Source: Neocallimastix lanati (nom. inval.)
Lineage: Eukaryota; Neocallimastigomycota; Neocallimastigomycetes; Neocallimastigales; Neocallimastigaceae
DNA: 60,000 bases
NCBI GenBank assembly: GCA_016946835.1
Contig: JACVTC010000002.1
Location: 455,001 to 515,000, forward strand
Direction: 5' to 3'
Shown piece by piece: positions 20,584 to 29,989 of this stretch; the first letter of the stretch is position 1; every line of letters starts with the position of its first letter. The notes beneath the pieces are model-generated. The model was not told the DNA's origin and ran no database searches. It saw nothing but the letters and a program-made list of their open reading frames with translations. A program made the position numbers and the translations under genes.

Positions 20584-21516
20584 TTATTCTTTAATAATTT
20601 TCTGGATGTTATTGTTCTTTTCTTCAATTTCACTCAAACATTTCAATAATTTGTTCAATTTACAATTTGTTTTGTTTATTTTATCTTGAAATGATTCAAT
20701 TATATATTTATCTGTTGTAACAGGATTTTCATTTTCATAATTTTGGTAATTATTCGAAATATTATTTTTATTCATACTTGCTATTTCATTATTATGTATA
20801 TTATTATTCATACCTAAATTCTTATAGTTACTGTTATTATATTCATTGCTATTATAAATACCATTAATAAAATAATTATTTAAAACATAATTATTATTAT
20901 TTTCTTTTTGAAAAATATTTGTGTTTTCTGTTTTATTCGGTGTGTTATTATTTTCAAATTTGTTGTTTTCACTACTGTTATTACAATAATTTGTGTCATA
21001 ATTGAATTTTCTTGTATCATCTATAGTTTTAAATTCTAAATATTGATTATCATTATTATCTTCTTCTTCTTCTTCTTCTTCTAAAGTGGTGCTTATTTCA
21101 CATAAATTTATTTCTTTGATACTATTTTCAGGTTCAATTAAATTTTTTTCCATTATACTATTTTCAGTTTCAATTAAATTTATTTCTTTTATTTTAACTA
21201 TACTATTATCGCTATCCGAATCACTGTCGTAACATAATTCAATGTCATTTATCTCATCAACTGAAATATTTAATTTTTGGAATTGTTCTGCTATGTGTTT
21301 AATATTGTTATGAGGATTCTTAGGGTTAAAGGGGCAGTTGTAAACTAAATGGTTTTCACTATCACATAAATAACAGCGCTTTTTCTTATTATTTATAACT
21401 TCTTTTATTATTGAATTTCTCGCAGATATCATCTTCATCACAACTTTCGAAATTATTACTTTTGTCTTTATTTTTATTCTTATTTTTTCCTTTAGATATT
21501 TGTGATATTTCTTCAT
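20584..21516 (-). CDS. Gag C-terminal part with CCHC zinc knuckle (gag-only element)
   Basis: 310-residue frame that overlaps the upstream gag ORF by 128 nt in a different frame. The CCHC knuckle CYLCDSENHLVYNC starts at residue 48. The first 40 residues look like out-of-frame sequence, so the real protein probably enters this frame near 21390-21420. A D/E-rich stretch, an EEEEEED run and an Asn-rich tail follow, ending in a heptad-like EIEEKNNNIQKIIKE. RNA-binding half of Gag. Whether a +1 shift is programmed or a one-base mutation cannot be decided here. Confidence 0.7.
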   Translation of the reverse strand: MKKYHKYLKEKIRIKIKTKVIISKVVMKMISARNSIIKEVINNKKKRCYLCDSENHLVYNCPFNPKNPHNNIKHIAEQFQKLNISVDEINDIELCYDSDSDSDNSIVKIKEINLIETENSIMEKNLIEPENSIKEINLCEISTTLEEEEEEEDNNDNQYLEFKTIDDTRKFNYDTNYCNNSSENNKFENNNTPNKTENTNIFQKENNNNYVLNNYFINGIYNSNEYNNSNYKNLGMNNNIHNNEIASMNKNNISNNYQNYENENPVTTDKYIIESFQDKINKTNCKLNKLLKCLSEIEEKNNNIQKIIKE

Positions 21517-22192
21517 CTTTTTCTTTATTTTTTCCTGAGATAAAGATTCTACGATTTCTAATTTGCTTCTTCATATCTTCTAATATTTCATCGACGTCTT
21601 CTGAGATACTGTATCTTATTTCCAAGAAATTTAATTGTTTCTCTGGTAGCCCTTTAAACAAGTAGTTTAATTTTTCCCTATTGTTAAGTTTATTATTTAA
21701 TTTTCCTAGCTTTTGCGTAATTTCTAAAAATTCTTCGATGTATTCTAAAGTTTCTTTATCATTTTCGGCCCTCATATTTTCTAATCTTCTGTAGAGTTTT
21801 GGTATTTCATTGAATTCTTCTTCGTGGTATTTCTTCTTGAGTACCTTTAATATTAAGTATGCTGAATTTTTTTCTTCTTCCTTACTTCTAATAATAGATT
21901 TTATTTTTGCATCAACAGATTTTCTTAAAAAACTCAAAACTTTGAAGTTGTTCATTTTATGTTCCTTAATTTTGTTTTCACCTTCTTCAGATAAGATATC
22001 GTTTCCCTTCTTATCTTTGGTTGTATATTTCTTCTCTACTTCTTTTACTATATCGTCTATGTTTTTTTCTACGTATTCACTTAATCCAGCGCCTTGGAGT
22101 TCGAGGATAAAGTCTTCATACCATTCATCGTAGTTATCTTCTGTTAGGACATATTCCATCCTATTAAGAACTATTCTAGTTGTTCCGGTCAT
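21389..22192 (-). CDS. Gag N-terminal domain of the gag-only element
   Basis: 267 residues from MTGTTRIVLNRMEY; the LTEDNYDEWYEDF motif near residue 17 is the usual start of copia-type gag (NY..W). The alpha-helical region continues with SFLRKSVDAKIKSII, YRRLENMRAENDKETLEYIEEFLEI and LFKGLPEK, all typical of the UBN2/retrotransposon gag fold. It ends in a lysine/asparagine-rich segment and a stop at 21389, where the zinc-knuckle frame takes over. The leader between it and the primer-binding site holds an ACTAAATT array. Confidence 0.82.
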   Translation of the reverse strand: MTGTTRIVLNRMEYVLTEDNYDEWYEDFILELQGAGLSEYVEKNIDDIVKEVEKKYTTKDKKGNDILSEEGENKIKEHKMNNFKVLSFLRKSVDAKIKSIIRSKEEEKNSAYLILKVLKKKYHEEEFNEIPKLYRRLENMRAENDKETLEYIEEFLEITQKLGKLNNKLNNREKLNYLFKGLPEKQLNFLEIRYSISEDVDEILEDMKKQIRNRRIFISGKNKEKDEEISQISKGKNKNKNKDKSNNFESCDEDDICEKFNNKRSYK

Positions 22193-22391
22193 TTTATAAA
22201 TGTATTAATATATTTCTTATATTATTTAATGAATTTGTTTATTAATTACAAATTGCTAATTACTATTTCTAAATTCTAATTACTAAATTATATAAGAAAC
22301 ATTCAAATACTAATTTCTTAATTCTTATGTGTTTCTTATTTACTTATGTGTATATTTAAGTGTTGTTAATCTTAAATATCCTAATTATACT

Positions 22392-22515
22392 ATGTTGCTA
22401 AATTACTAAATTACTAAATTACTAAATTACTAAATTACTAAATTACTAAATTACTAAATTGCTAAATGCTAAATTGCTAAGTTACTAAGTTACTAAATTA
22501 CTAATTACTAAATTT
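22392..22515. repeat. ACTAAATT microsatellite in the gag-only element leader
   Basis: About eight exact copies of an 8-bp unit followed by degenerate ones (GCTAAATG, ACTAAGTT), in the untranslated leader of the element. Confidence 0.88.
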
Positions 22516-22556
22516 CCTAATTAACTAAGTATTCTAAATTTCCACACAAACTTATC

Positions 22557-22578
22557 GAGTCAAATGAGACTCTTAATC
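22557..22578 (-). other. Primer-binding site of the gag-only element
   Basis: Minus strand GATTAAGAGTCTCATTTGAC begins at the LTR border; same tRNA-Lys(CUU) anticodon-arm match as the other elements. Confidence 0.72.
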
Positions 22579-22923
22579 TGTTAAAAATCTCAATATTTTT
22601 TTATTTATTAACTTTATTTATTTGAAGCAAAAGGCTTATTTTTTTAAGAATACATAATTTAATGTTATTTATACATACAAAATACATTTGATGGATCATA
22701 CATATTTTAATACATTAAATACATGTTTTAATATTAACTATATAAAAGAGGCTTATATAAATAAAAATTTTTTTAAAAATATATTCATAAACTATATAAT
22801 ATATCCTATTTATTTATAATAAGCTATTTAATATTTAAAATTATAATAAAAGTTGTAATAAAATAAAAATATTAATTAAAATGTTAATTAAATTTATAAA
22901 CTAAAATATACTATTTTCTAACA
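22579..22923 (-). repeat. 5' LTR of the gag-only element
   Basis: 345 bp, followed by the target duplication TTATA at 22924-22928. Confidence 0.85.
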
Positions 22924-23224
22924 TTATATAATTTAAAATAATTTTATTTAGTATCACTATATTGTTAACTTATGATATAAAATATTCAAACCCTAATTAA
23001 TATAAAATAGTTTTTATTATTCAAACATAAATTAATGTCATAAATCAAATTTAAATCTAATGATTTTATAGAATGTGATGCATTTCGCCATTTTTAAAAT
23101 ACAAATTTTTAATACGCCATTTATTTTTAATGGCTTGTAAAATTTTGCTAACGCCATAAAAAATTTTTGTACAATTATATTTAAAAAAAAATAAATGTAT
23201 AAATAAATAAATAAAGAAAGAATG

Positions 23225-23470
23225 TGTTAGAATATGTGAATATAGTTAAATTACTAATAATTAATAATACATTACTAATGTAATAGTTCTTAGAATATTC
23301 ATGTATTAAGTTATTACTAATATTGTTAAGCCACATTTAAGATATATAAATACATGTAATTTGTTCCCATTTTACATAAGCCTTAATCTATATAAAATCA
23401 ATATAGAAACATGTAACTCTTCATAATTAATAAAGTTAACTTAATAAGATATAAATCTTATTTTCTAATA
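23225..23470 (+). repeat. 5' LTR of element A
   Basis: Begins TGTTAGAATATG and ends TTTTCTAATA; contains TATATAAA-like sequences and ends directly at the primer-binding site. Confidence 0.88.
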
Positions 23471-23491
23471 GATTAAGAGTCTCATTGACTC
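23471..23491 (+). other. Primer-binding site of element A
   Basis: GATTAAGAGTCTCAT directly after the LTR. It is followed by repeated GACTC and CTCATTGAC motifs up to 23530, a local reiteration of the primer-binding motif. Confidence 0.75.
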
Positions 23492-23551
23492 TTAAAGAGT
23501 CTAATCGACACTCATTGACTCTCATTGACCTTAAGAGGATTCTCTGAAAGA

Positions 23552-24060
23552 TGAATCCTGTGCCAGGCAATACTATTATATCAAAAGGAGAAAATTATTG
23601 AAATTCTAACCCTTATAAATCAAGATTTAATTTTATGCTATATCATATGAAACTATTTTAAGATCTAAAATTGAAATTCAAAATTTTGGAAATTTGAAGT
23701 GCCGCTGAAAACCATATAGAATATTTCTTCTCAAGGGGTTTAATTAATTTTGAAGGATTACACTACATAAAGCTAGTGAAAATAAAAAGGCAATTGAATA
23801 TTTTTTAAAAGTAAATATTCTCATTAACAATATGGATAATGATATGGATAGTATTAAAAACTGGATATAGTTTAAGTCAAGAAATTTTTTTTTGGAGAGC
23901 TATTTTTAAAATTTCGAAATTGAAATTTTAAATTAAATTAAATAAGAATAATTGAAATAATTCCAAATCTGAAATTAAAGAAAATTTTCTTTTAACGAAA
24001 TAGATTATTAGAAATATTTTAACTTTATGAATTGATATTCAAATTTTAAGCCCAGAATTA
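23552..24060 (+). pseudogene. Gag-like remnant of element A
   Basis: An ATG at about 23552 opens MNPVPGNTIISKGENY, then a TGA, then NSNPYKSRFNFMLYHM. This resembles the copia gag start (SKGENY before a Trp), with TGA standing where Trp is common. Further on, NKKAIEYFLKVNILINNMDND is open. Several stops and frame changes interrupt it, so no functional Gag is made from this copy. Confidence 0.5.
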
Positions 24061-25310
24061 AAATTTAGAAGGATAGAAAAGAAAGAAGAAGAAAATAAAG
24101 ACGAAGAAAATAAAGAAGAAAATAAAGAAGAAGAAAATAAAGAAGAAAATAAAGAAGAAGAAAATAATAGTTCATCAAAAGATAATAAACTTTATAGTAA
24201 AGTATTATGAATTTAATGATGGAGAGAAAAGAGATAAAAATTCTTTTAATTTATTTTCGATGATTTTACCAGATAATGAAAATGAAGAAACTATTGAACC
24301 AAAATATATTGCAGAATTACCAATTATAACTTCAAAACTTTGTGGGGTAAGAGTTTTTGTACCACAAAATCAATAGAAGGAAATAAAATTTCTTGTCCAG
24401 TAGGTTATGCTATTAAATACATGATGTCTTTTTTGGAAGAAAAGTAGGTGATAAAGAAACTTGTTCAATAAGTGAATATGGTAATAAATTTTTTGATATA
24501 CTTTTAATATAACGAAAGAAAATAAATGTGATAGTCAGCTAGTAACTGATATTAAAAATCTTTGTGAAAATAAGCATTATTGTTATATTAAACCATCTAC
24601 TGCTCTTTATAAATAAACATGTCCTGATATTCAAGTTTAAATGGAAGTTTTATACCAATATGTTGAAGATAAAAATGATCCCAAAAGCCTAAATTTACCG
24701 TTGTGATGTTTACCGATAAGGCAAAACCAAATTTTTTGTACGAACATTCCATTATAATACGCTGATATTCATGAATACTCCTTTTTCGTAGATAACAAGA
24801 TTATTGATTATAATAGACAAGTATATACTATCAAAAATTATACATCTCTTAAATTATGTTATTAATGGGTTAAGTACAAATGAATAATGAATGGACTTTT
24901 TGGGCAAATGGTGATTCTACTTTAGTTAATCCAAATATAAAATTAGATAGTTTTCATTCCACCTCCAGATAAAGATGAAATTCATTTAGTTATTTCAGAT
25001 GATATTACAGAATTAAATGCAGATACTTATTTATCACTTGTTGATCATTCTGCTATGTTACATACTTTAATTGAACAAAATGAAGAGAAGCATTATGTTA
25101 TTGTTCACAAAATTGGTTTAATTCATATTTTGTAATGATGAGGATAAATGTGATGGTAAATTAAAGAAAGGTGATTTATAGTTCATTACGCTTGATATGT
25201 TTATTAGTCATATATCGCAGGTATTATTAGAGAACAAATTAAATCTGAAAAAGAATGGTATTCTATGAGAAATAGTGAAATGCATGAAGGAAATAATGAC
25301 TTATAAAAAA
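24060..25310 (+). pseudogene. Decayed host-like gene with SUEL/rhamnose-lectin-type Cys pattern, carried in element A
   Basis: After an EENK low-complexity stretch (24070-24165) come fragments in shifting frames: a region ending SKLCG, then SCPVGYAIK, then VFFGRKVGDKETC, then KNLCENKHYCYIKPS followed by TCPDIQV. The order C-P-x-G-Y-A-I-K, F-G-R, E-T-C, L-C-x-x-K-x-x-C and CP fits the galactose/rhamnose-binding (SUEL) lectin domain, known to me from family knowledge; the assignment is an inference. A second fragment near 24890 reads EWTFWANGDSTLVNPNIK. Many stops and frameshifts make it non-functional. It lies between LTRs where pol would be expected, so it may be a captured host gene. Confidence 0.45.
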
Positions 25311-25479
25311 AAAAAAAAAAATAGAAGAAAAATATCAGACTACTTGTTAAAGATAAATAATACGATGAACATATAGTTAATCTATCCCTTAAATATTATA
25401 TTATAATTAACTTAAAATATTGCTGTACTAAGAAGTATAGATTTCAATATATATTTATAATTTTTATATCCGAATAATT

Positions 25480-27221
25480 TAATAGTTACTGCTTAACTAT
25501 AAAGCGGATTATCGAAGGAGGATGTCACAAAGTACTAATTAGTATTAATATAAGTACATATTTATAAATTAAATAGAAATGCTTAGCGTGAAATGAGCAT
25601 ATTCTATAATTTTTAAAAAGAAGGACGTCATTTATGAAAGAAATGCTTAGCGTGAAATAAGCATATTCTACAATTTTAATAGAAGGACGTCATATTTATG
25701 AAAGAAATGCTATACTTGAAATAAGCATGTTCTTCAATTTTATTATGTAATTTGAAGTTAATTGGATACCTAGCGTGAAATGGGTATATTCAATTTTATT
25801 AAAATAATATATCATGGTTTAACTTAGCGTGAAATAAGTTTTACATATTGATAATAGATATTAAGAATTATGAAGGATGGTGTAAGACCTATATATACTA
25901 GATAGGGTTCCATCGACTGTGGTATAACACCTTTTGTGAAAGGGCTCCATTAAAATTATGATGACGATGATATAACATTCCTAGAATGTTAGTGATGCCG
26001 ACTTATTACAGAAGCGGTGATTGTAGTAAGACTCCTCATATTACCTTTAAATATTATGTAATTTTTTTTTGAACGACCAATTGGTAAATATTTTTTTTTT
26101 TACCGTACTGATAGTTTACAATTGTACATATACTAATAATTGAAGATATTTACATATATCATCATATTTTCTGTATACTATTGTGTATAGTATGTTGTTT
26201 ATTTGGCAATATTTATTTACTGACAATTTTCATATATGTTCAAATCTAAATATTTACTTCTAAAATTTTTAGATTTGAGGGGGATAATGATCATATATAA
26301 AAATTTAAATTAAGAACATAAACGAATATGAGAAAACATAAATTATAAGTTAATTAACACGAAAAAAAAAAAAAAAATTTTTAGGATATCATTCAGTAAC
26401 CAAAAGTAATTTAATAGAGAAGAAGATTTAAAATATTAAAAAGAAGAAAACGAAAATAGAAATTTACATGATAAGACTAATATTTCTCAAGATACTTAAA
26501 TGACTAAATTATACATTAGTCTAATAGTGAAAATTAACAAAAATTAACCTACAAGAAGAAATTAATTGAAATGTTGAATCATTATCAATTATAAGACAAT
26601 TTATATTGTTTACTTAATAAGTTTAAATGGCTAGAATAATATAATTAACTATGAATGCAATCATATTTAATAACCAAAAATTATGATTTATAAAGTACAC
26701 CGATATATATAATTAAGGATTTGTTGTAATAGTTATCGCTAAAGCTATAAAGCGAAAATATATAAGAGTTAGCGCTTATCTAGAAAGCGGTTTATGATTG
26801 AAAGTGATGTAAATCCTAATAAACAAGAGGTATTCACAGATTGAGATGGTATAATATCACCCTTCAAGAGGAAGGTTTCCATCATATAAATGGTAGATAA
26901 ACCATAATGATAAGAGATGTTTCAGGTACATCTAGTATAAGTGGTGTATTAATATTAAATATTAGTTTTAGAGGGAAATAATTAGATTACAAGCATATTA
27001 ACTATTAAAGAAATTATTTTAGCAATATTTAAATTGAATTAAAGAATTAATATGATGTAAGATTATTTTATTTATGAAAAAGTCAAGTTAGGTTAGAAAA
27101 GAAATAATTTATAGTTTAATAATATCAAGTGAATAATATTATAGAATAGAATATTTTTGTATACACATATTTACTAGTAAACCAATTTATTCATTACTGA
27201 ATAATTAGGTTTAAGAGGGAA
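25480..27221 (+). other. Non-coding hairpin-rich 3' region of element A
   Basis: No ORF. Three hairpin types recur. Type I: five hairpins with 4-5-bp stems (ATGCT/AGCAT at 25579, 25643 and 25707; ATACC/GGTAT at 25766; AACT/AGTT at 25821) around a 12-nt loop close to TAGCGTGAAATA. Type II: nested hairpins with outer GATGG/CCATC and inner CCTAT/ATAGG (25876-25914), CCTTT/AAAGG (25930-25943) or CCTTC/GAAGG (26845-26883). Type III: CGCT/AGCG-type stems around a CTATAA-like loop (25485, 26737, 26773). A second purine tract TTTGAGGGGG lies at 26273-26283. The region is shared with 31380-33060. Probably functions in the element RNA. Confidence 0.7.
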
Positions 27222-27467
27222 TGTTAGAATATGTGAATATCGTTAAATTACTAATAATTAATAATACATTACTAATGTAATAGTTCTTAGAATATTCATG
27301 TATTAAGTTATTACTAATATTGTTAAGCCACATTTAAGATATATAAATACATGTAATTTGTTCCCATTTTACATAAGCCTTAATCTATATAAAATCAATA
27401 TAGAAACATGTAACTCTTCATAATTAATAAAGTTAACTTAATAAGATATAAATCTTATTTTCTAATA
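27222..27467 (+). repeat. 3' LTR of element A
   Basis: 246 bp, one substitution from the 5' LTR; preceded by the purine tract at 27211-27221. Confidence 0.88.
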
Positions 27468-27482
27468 AAATGTAATAAGTAT

Positions 27483-27862
27483 ATAAAATAAAATAAAATA
27501 AAATAAAATAAAATAAAATAAAATAAAATAAAATAAAATAAAATAAAATAAAATAAAATAAAATAAAATAAAATAAAATAAAATAAAATAAAATAAAATA
27601 AAATAAAATAAAATAAATAGTAGAAATATAAATATAAAGTACAGATTGAATAAAATACAATAAAATAAATAGTTGAAATATAAATATAAAGTACAGATTG
27701 AATAAAATACAATAAAATAAATAGTTGAAATATAAATATAAAGTACAGATTGAATAAAATACAATAAAATAAATAGTTGAAATATAAATATAAAGTACAG
27801 ATTGAATAAAATAAACTAAAATAAACTAAAATAAACTAAAATAAAATAAAATAAAATAAAAT
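27483..27862. repeat. AAAAT pentamer tract and inverted composite satellite
   Basis: About 130 bp of AAAAT, then four spacer units containing AAAGTACAGATTGAATAAAA, the reverse complement of the satellite in receptor intron 1, then AAACT/AAAAT repeats. Minus-strand YFILF ORFs are artefacts. Confidence 0.9.
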
Positions 27863-27916
27863 AATATAATATAAATGTACCAAATATAAAAAAATAAATA
27901 AATGTAAATCTTTTAT

Positions 27917-29177
27917 TATTTTAAATGATAAGAAAGAAATCTTAAAATATGAGAGTTCACATAATTATCCTGAACAAGAATACGATGTATCTCTATCTAT
28001 AATGAAACATAAAATTAAAGATGGAATTGAAAAAAGTTCAATTCCTTTTGGTATAAAAATAAAACCCCTATATAATAAAATTTCTAAAGAAATGGGACTT
28101 ATATGTCCAGAATATAATTCAATTAAATTCCAAATATCAAGAAATTTAAATAAAAAAAAACTATCATCCAATGTAACAACATTTGCTGAAATTCCTAGTG
28201 AATCTGAATATTATTAAACAAAGCGAGGTTAAAATTTTATAATATTCAAAAATTCTAATTTAATAATTTTTCAATCCCTTTTTCAAGCAAAATTATTTAA
28301 TGATGAAATATTTGTTGATGGTATATTTTTTATTGCCCCTATATTTAATTATTAAATATTTATTACAAGAACTTATGCTAAAGAATTAGATAGTTTTCGC
28401 ATTACTTTTTTTACAATATTAAAAAATAAAAAACAAGAAACTTATAAAATATTATTTGAAAAATTAAAAAAAAAAAAGCCAATACATGTATCAATAATAT
28501 CATAATTGAACCAAAAAATTTTCATTGTAATTTTGAAAGGGGTATATCTAAAGCAGCAAAAACAATATTTCCTAATTCAAATATTAAATATTGCATTTGG
28601 CATTATAACAAATCACTAGAAATTAAAATAAAATAAATTATGCTATAATGAAGTAAAAAAATGATAATAATATATTTATTTATTATAAAGCTATTTCAAA
28701 TTTACCATTTATACATCCTGAATACATATTTGATATTTATGTTATAATTAAAATTAAATCCATAAAAAATAATTATTGTCAATTTTTATAATTTTTAGAA
28801 TATTTTTATAAAACATATTTAATTGATTGTGATATGAAAATTTGGAATTATTATAATAATATGGAATATATAACAAACAATGCCTCAGAATCACTCAATA
28901 ATTATTTAAATAATTTATTTCCAACAAAACCATCTTTTTATGAATTAATAGATAAATTAAATGAACTTGAACATTTATTATATTATGATTATCAAAGAAT
29001 AATAAGAGGAATTTGGAAAATAAAAAAAAAGAGCGATAAATAAAGCTAATGAAATCAGTGTCTTAATTGAACGCTACAAAAATATTGAAACCAAGCTAAT
29101 TGATGCTAAATGTGATAGAAATAATATTATTAATTTGTGGTTTGATTGTTTAACTGATTTAAATAATATAATATAAA
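27917..29177 (+). pseudogene. MULE-type DNA transposase relic
   Basis: Plus-strand fragments in changing frames. The region before the catalytic core has YDVSLSIMKHKIKD and a TTFAEIPSESEYY segment. The DDE region has FVDGIFFIAP (first Asp), then FHCNFERGISKAAKTIFPNS and IKYCIWHY, the D..FE..A and C-x2-H pattern of MULE transposases. The last core part has ITNNASESLNNYLNN, equivalent to the TNN-x-(V/S)E-x-N motif with the third catalytic acid, and a C-terminal RYKNIETKLIDAKC. The longest open segments are 28002-28217 and 28834-29043. Stops and shifts show the copy is dead. Family assignment by motif order; terminal inverted repeats not identified. Confidence 0.7.
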
Positions 29178-29179
29178 TA

Positions 29180-29880
29180 ACTACATTATAATAAATAATT
29201 AAGAAATGAAGAATGACCAAACGAAATAATCAGAATTCTGTCATTCAAAAATTTATTTTATAAAGCTTATTAAATTTATACAGTTTAAATAAATATTCAA
29301 ATACAATGTATAATTAATAATTTTATAATTATTATTATTATTTTGTTTAATAACTTTTAAATAAAAGAATTATTATTAACGGCATTTAAATTTTTAATAA
29401 CATTTTTATTTTTATATAATTATTTTATTAGTAACATTTAAATAAAAGAATTATTATTAATAACATTTATAGTTTTAATAACATTTAAATAAAAAAAATT
29501 ATTTATTAATAATATTTATATTTTTAATAACATTTAAATAAAAGAATTAAAATCATAAAATCTAACCATTATATGATTTATTTAATTATTCACTTAATTT
29601 AAAAATTGAAGTAACAATATAATACAATATAATAATATTATGTAGCACAAAATAGCCAAAGCCACATATTTATATATATCACATGAATTTTTGGAGTAAT
29701 GCAACCCGATTTTATAATATTTTTAACATGTAACTTGATTTCTATATATTAATTATATTTATAATTAATAATAAATTTTATAGCATAAATCAATGTTTTT
29801 CTTTTTATTTTATATTTATATTTGTATTATAAAGAATGGACTTTATGACCTATTTCAATTGAATTCAATAAAAAGGAAGA
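29180..29880. other. AT-rich DNA with short imperfect tandem repeats
   Basis: Three or four degenerate copies of AACATTTAAATAAAAGAATT around 29360-29550; otherwise no gene or structure recognised. Confidence 0.55.
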
Positions 29881-29989
29881 TTAGTAGAGGTGTCAAACTT
29901 TTTAATGCAAGGCATGTATATTAATAGGAGATGAACTTTTATATTTTAAAAACCATGGCTATCGTCGAAGAACATAAGATGAAAACTTA

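Larger units (their letters stand above)
19786..22923 (-). mobile_element. Non-autonomous copia-type LTR element encoding only gag
   Basis: Complete structure of 3138 bp. LTRs lie at 19786-20109 and 22579-22923; in element orientation they begin TGTTAGAAAATA and end TTTTTAACA. A 5-bp target duplication TTATA flanks it. The primer-binding site (22557-22578) abuts the 5' LTR and a polypurine tract (TTTCGGGGAGAA, minus) precedes the 3' LTR. The internal 2.5 kb encodes gag only. No DSG protease, integrase or RT motif is present in any frame I read. Mobilisation must have used Pol supplied by another element. Confidence 0.85.
23225..27467 (+). mobile_element. LTR element A: near-identical LTRs, no pol, structured 3' region
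   Basis: LTRs 23225-23470 and 27222-27467 are both 246 bp and differ, by my reading, only at 23244 (A) versus 27241 (C). The flanks GAATG (23220-23224) and AAATG (27468-27472) are a probable target duplication with one change. A primer-binding site follows the 5' LTR and a purine tract (TTTAAGAGGGAA) precedes the 3' LTR. The interior has a gag-like remnant, a decayed gene with a lectin-like Cys pattern and a 1.7-kb non-coding region of hairpin modules. No RT or integrase. A recently inserted, non-autonomous element. Confidence 0.82.

Noticed and set aside
21411-22133. Plus-strand ORFs in the gag-only element
   Set aside because: Antisense of the gag reading frame with Lys/Glu-rich codons.
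23077-23165. GCATTTCGCCATTT sequence similar to MITE tips
   Set aside because: Only one end is seen and no inverted partner nearby; too little to call an element.
25577-25840. CRISPR-like array of TAGCGTGAAAT repeats
   Set aside because: The genome is eukaryotic, repeats are only 11-12 bp with variable flanking stems and irregular spacing; hairpin modules fit better.
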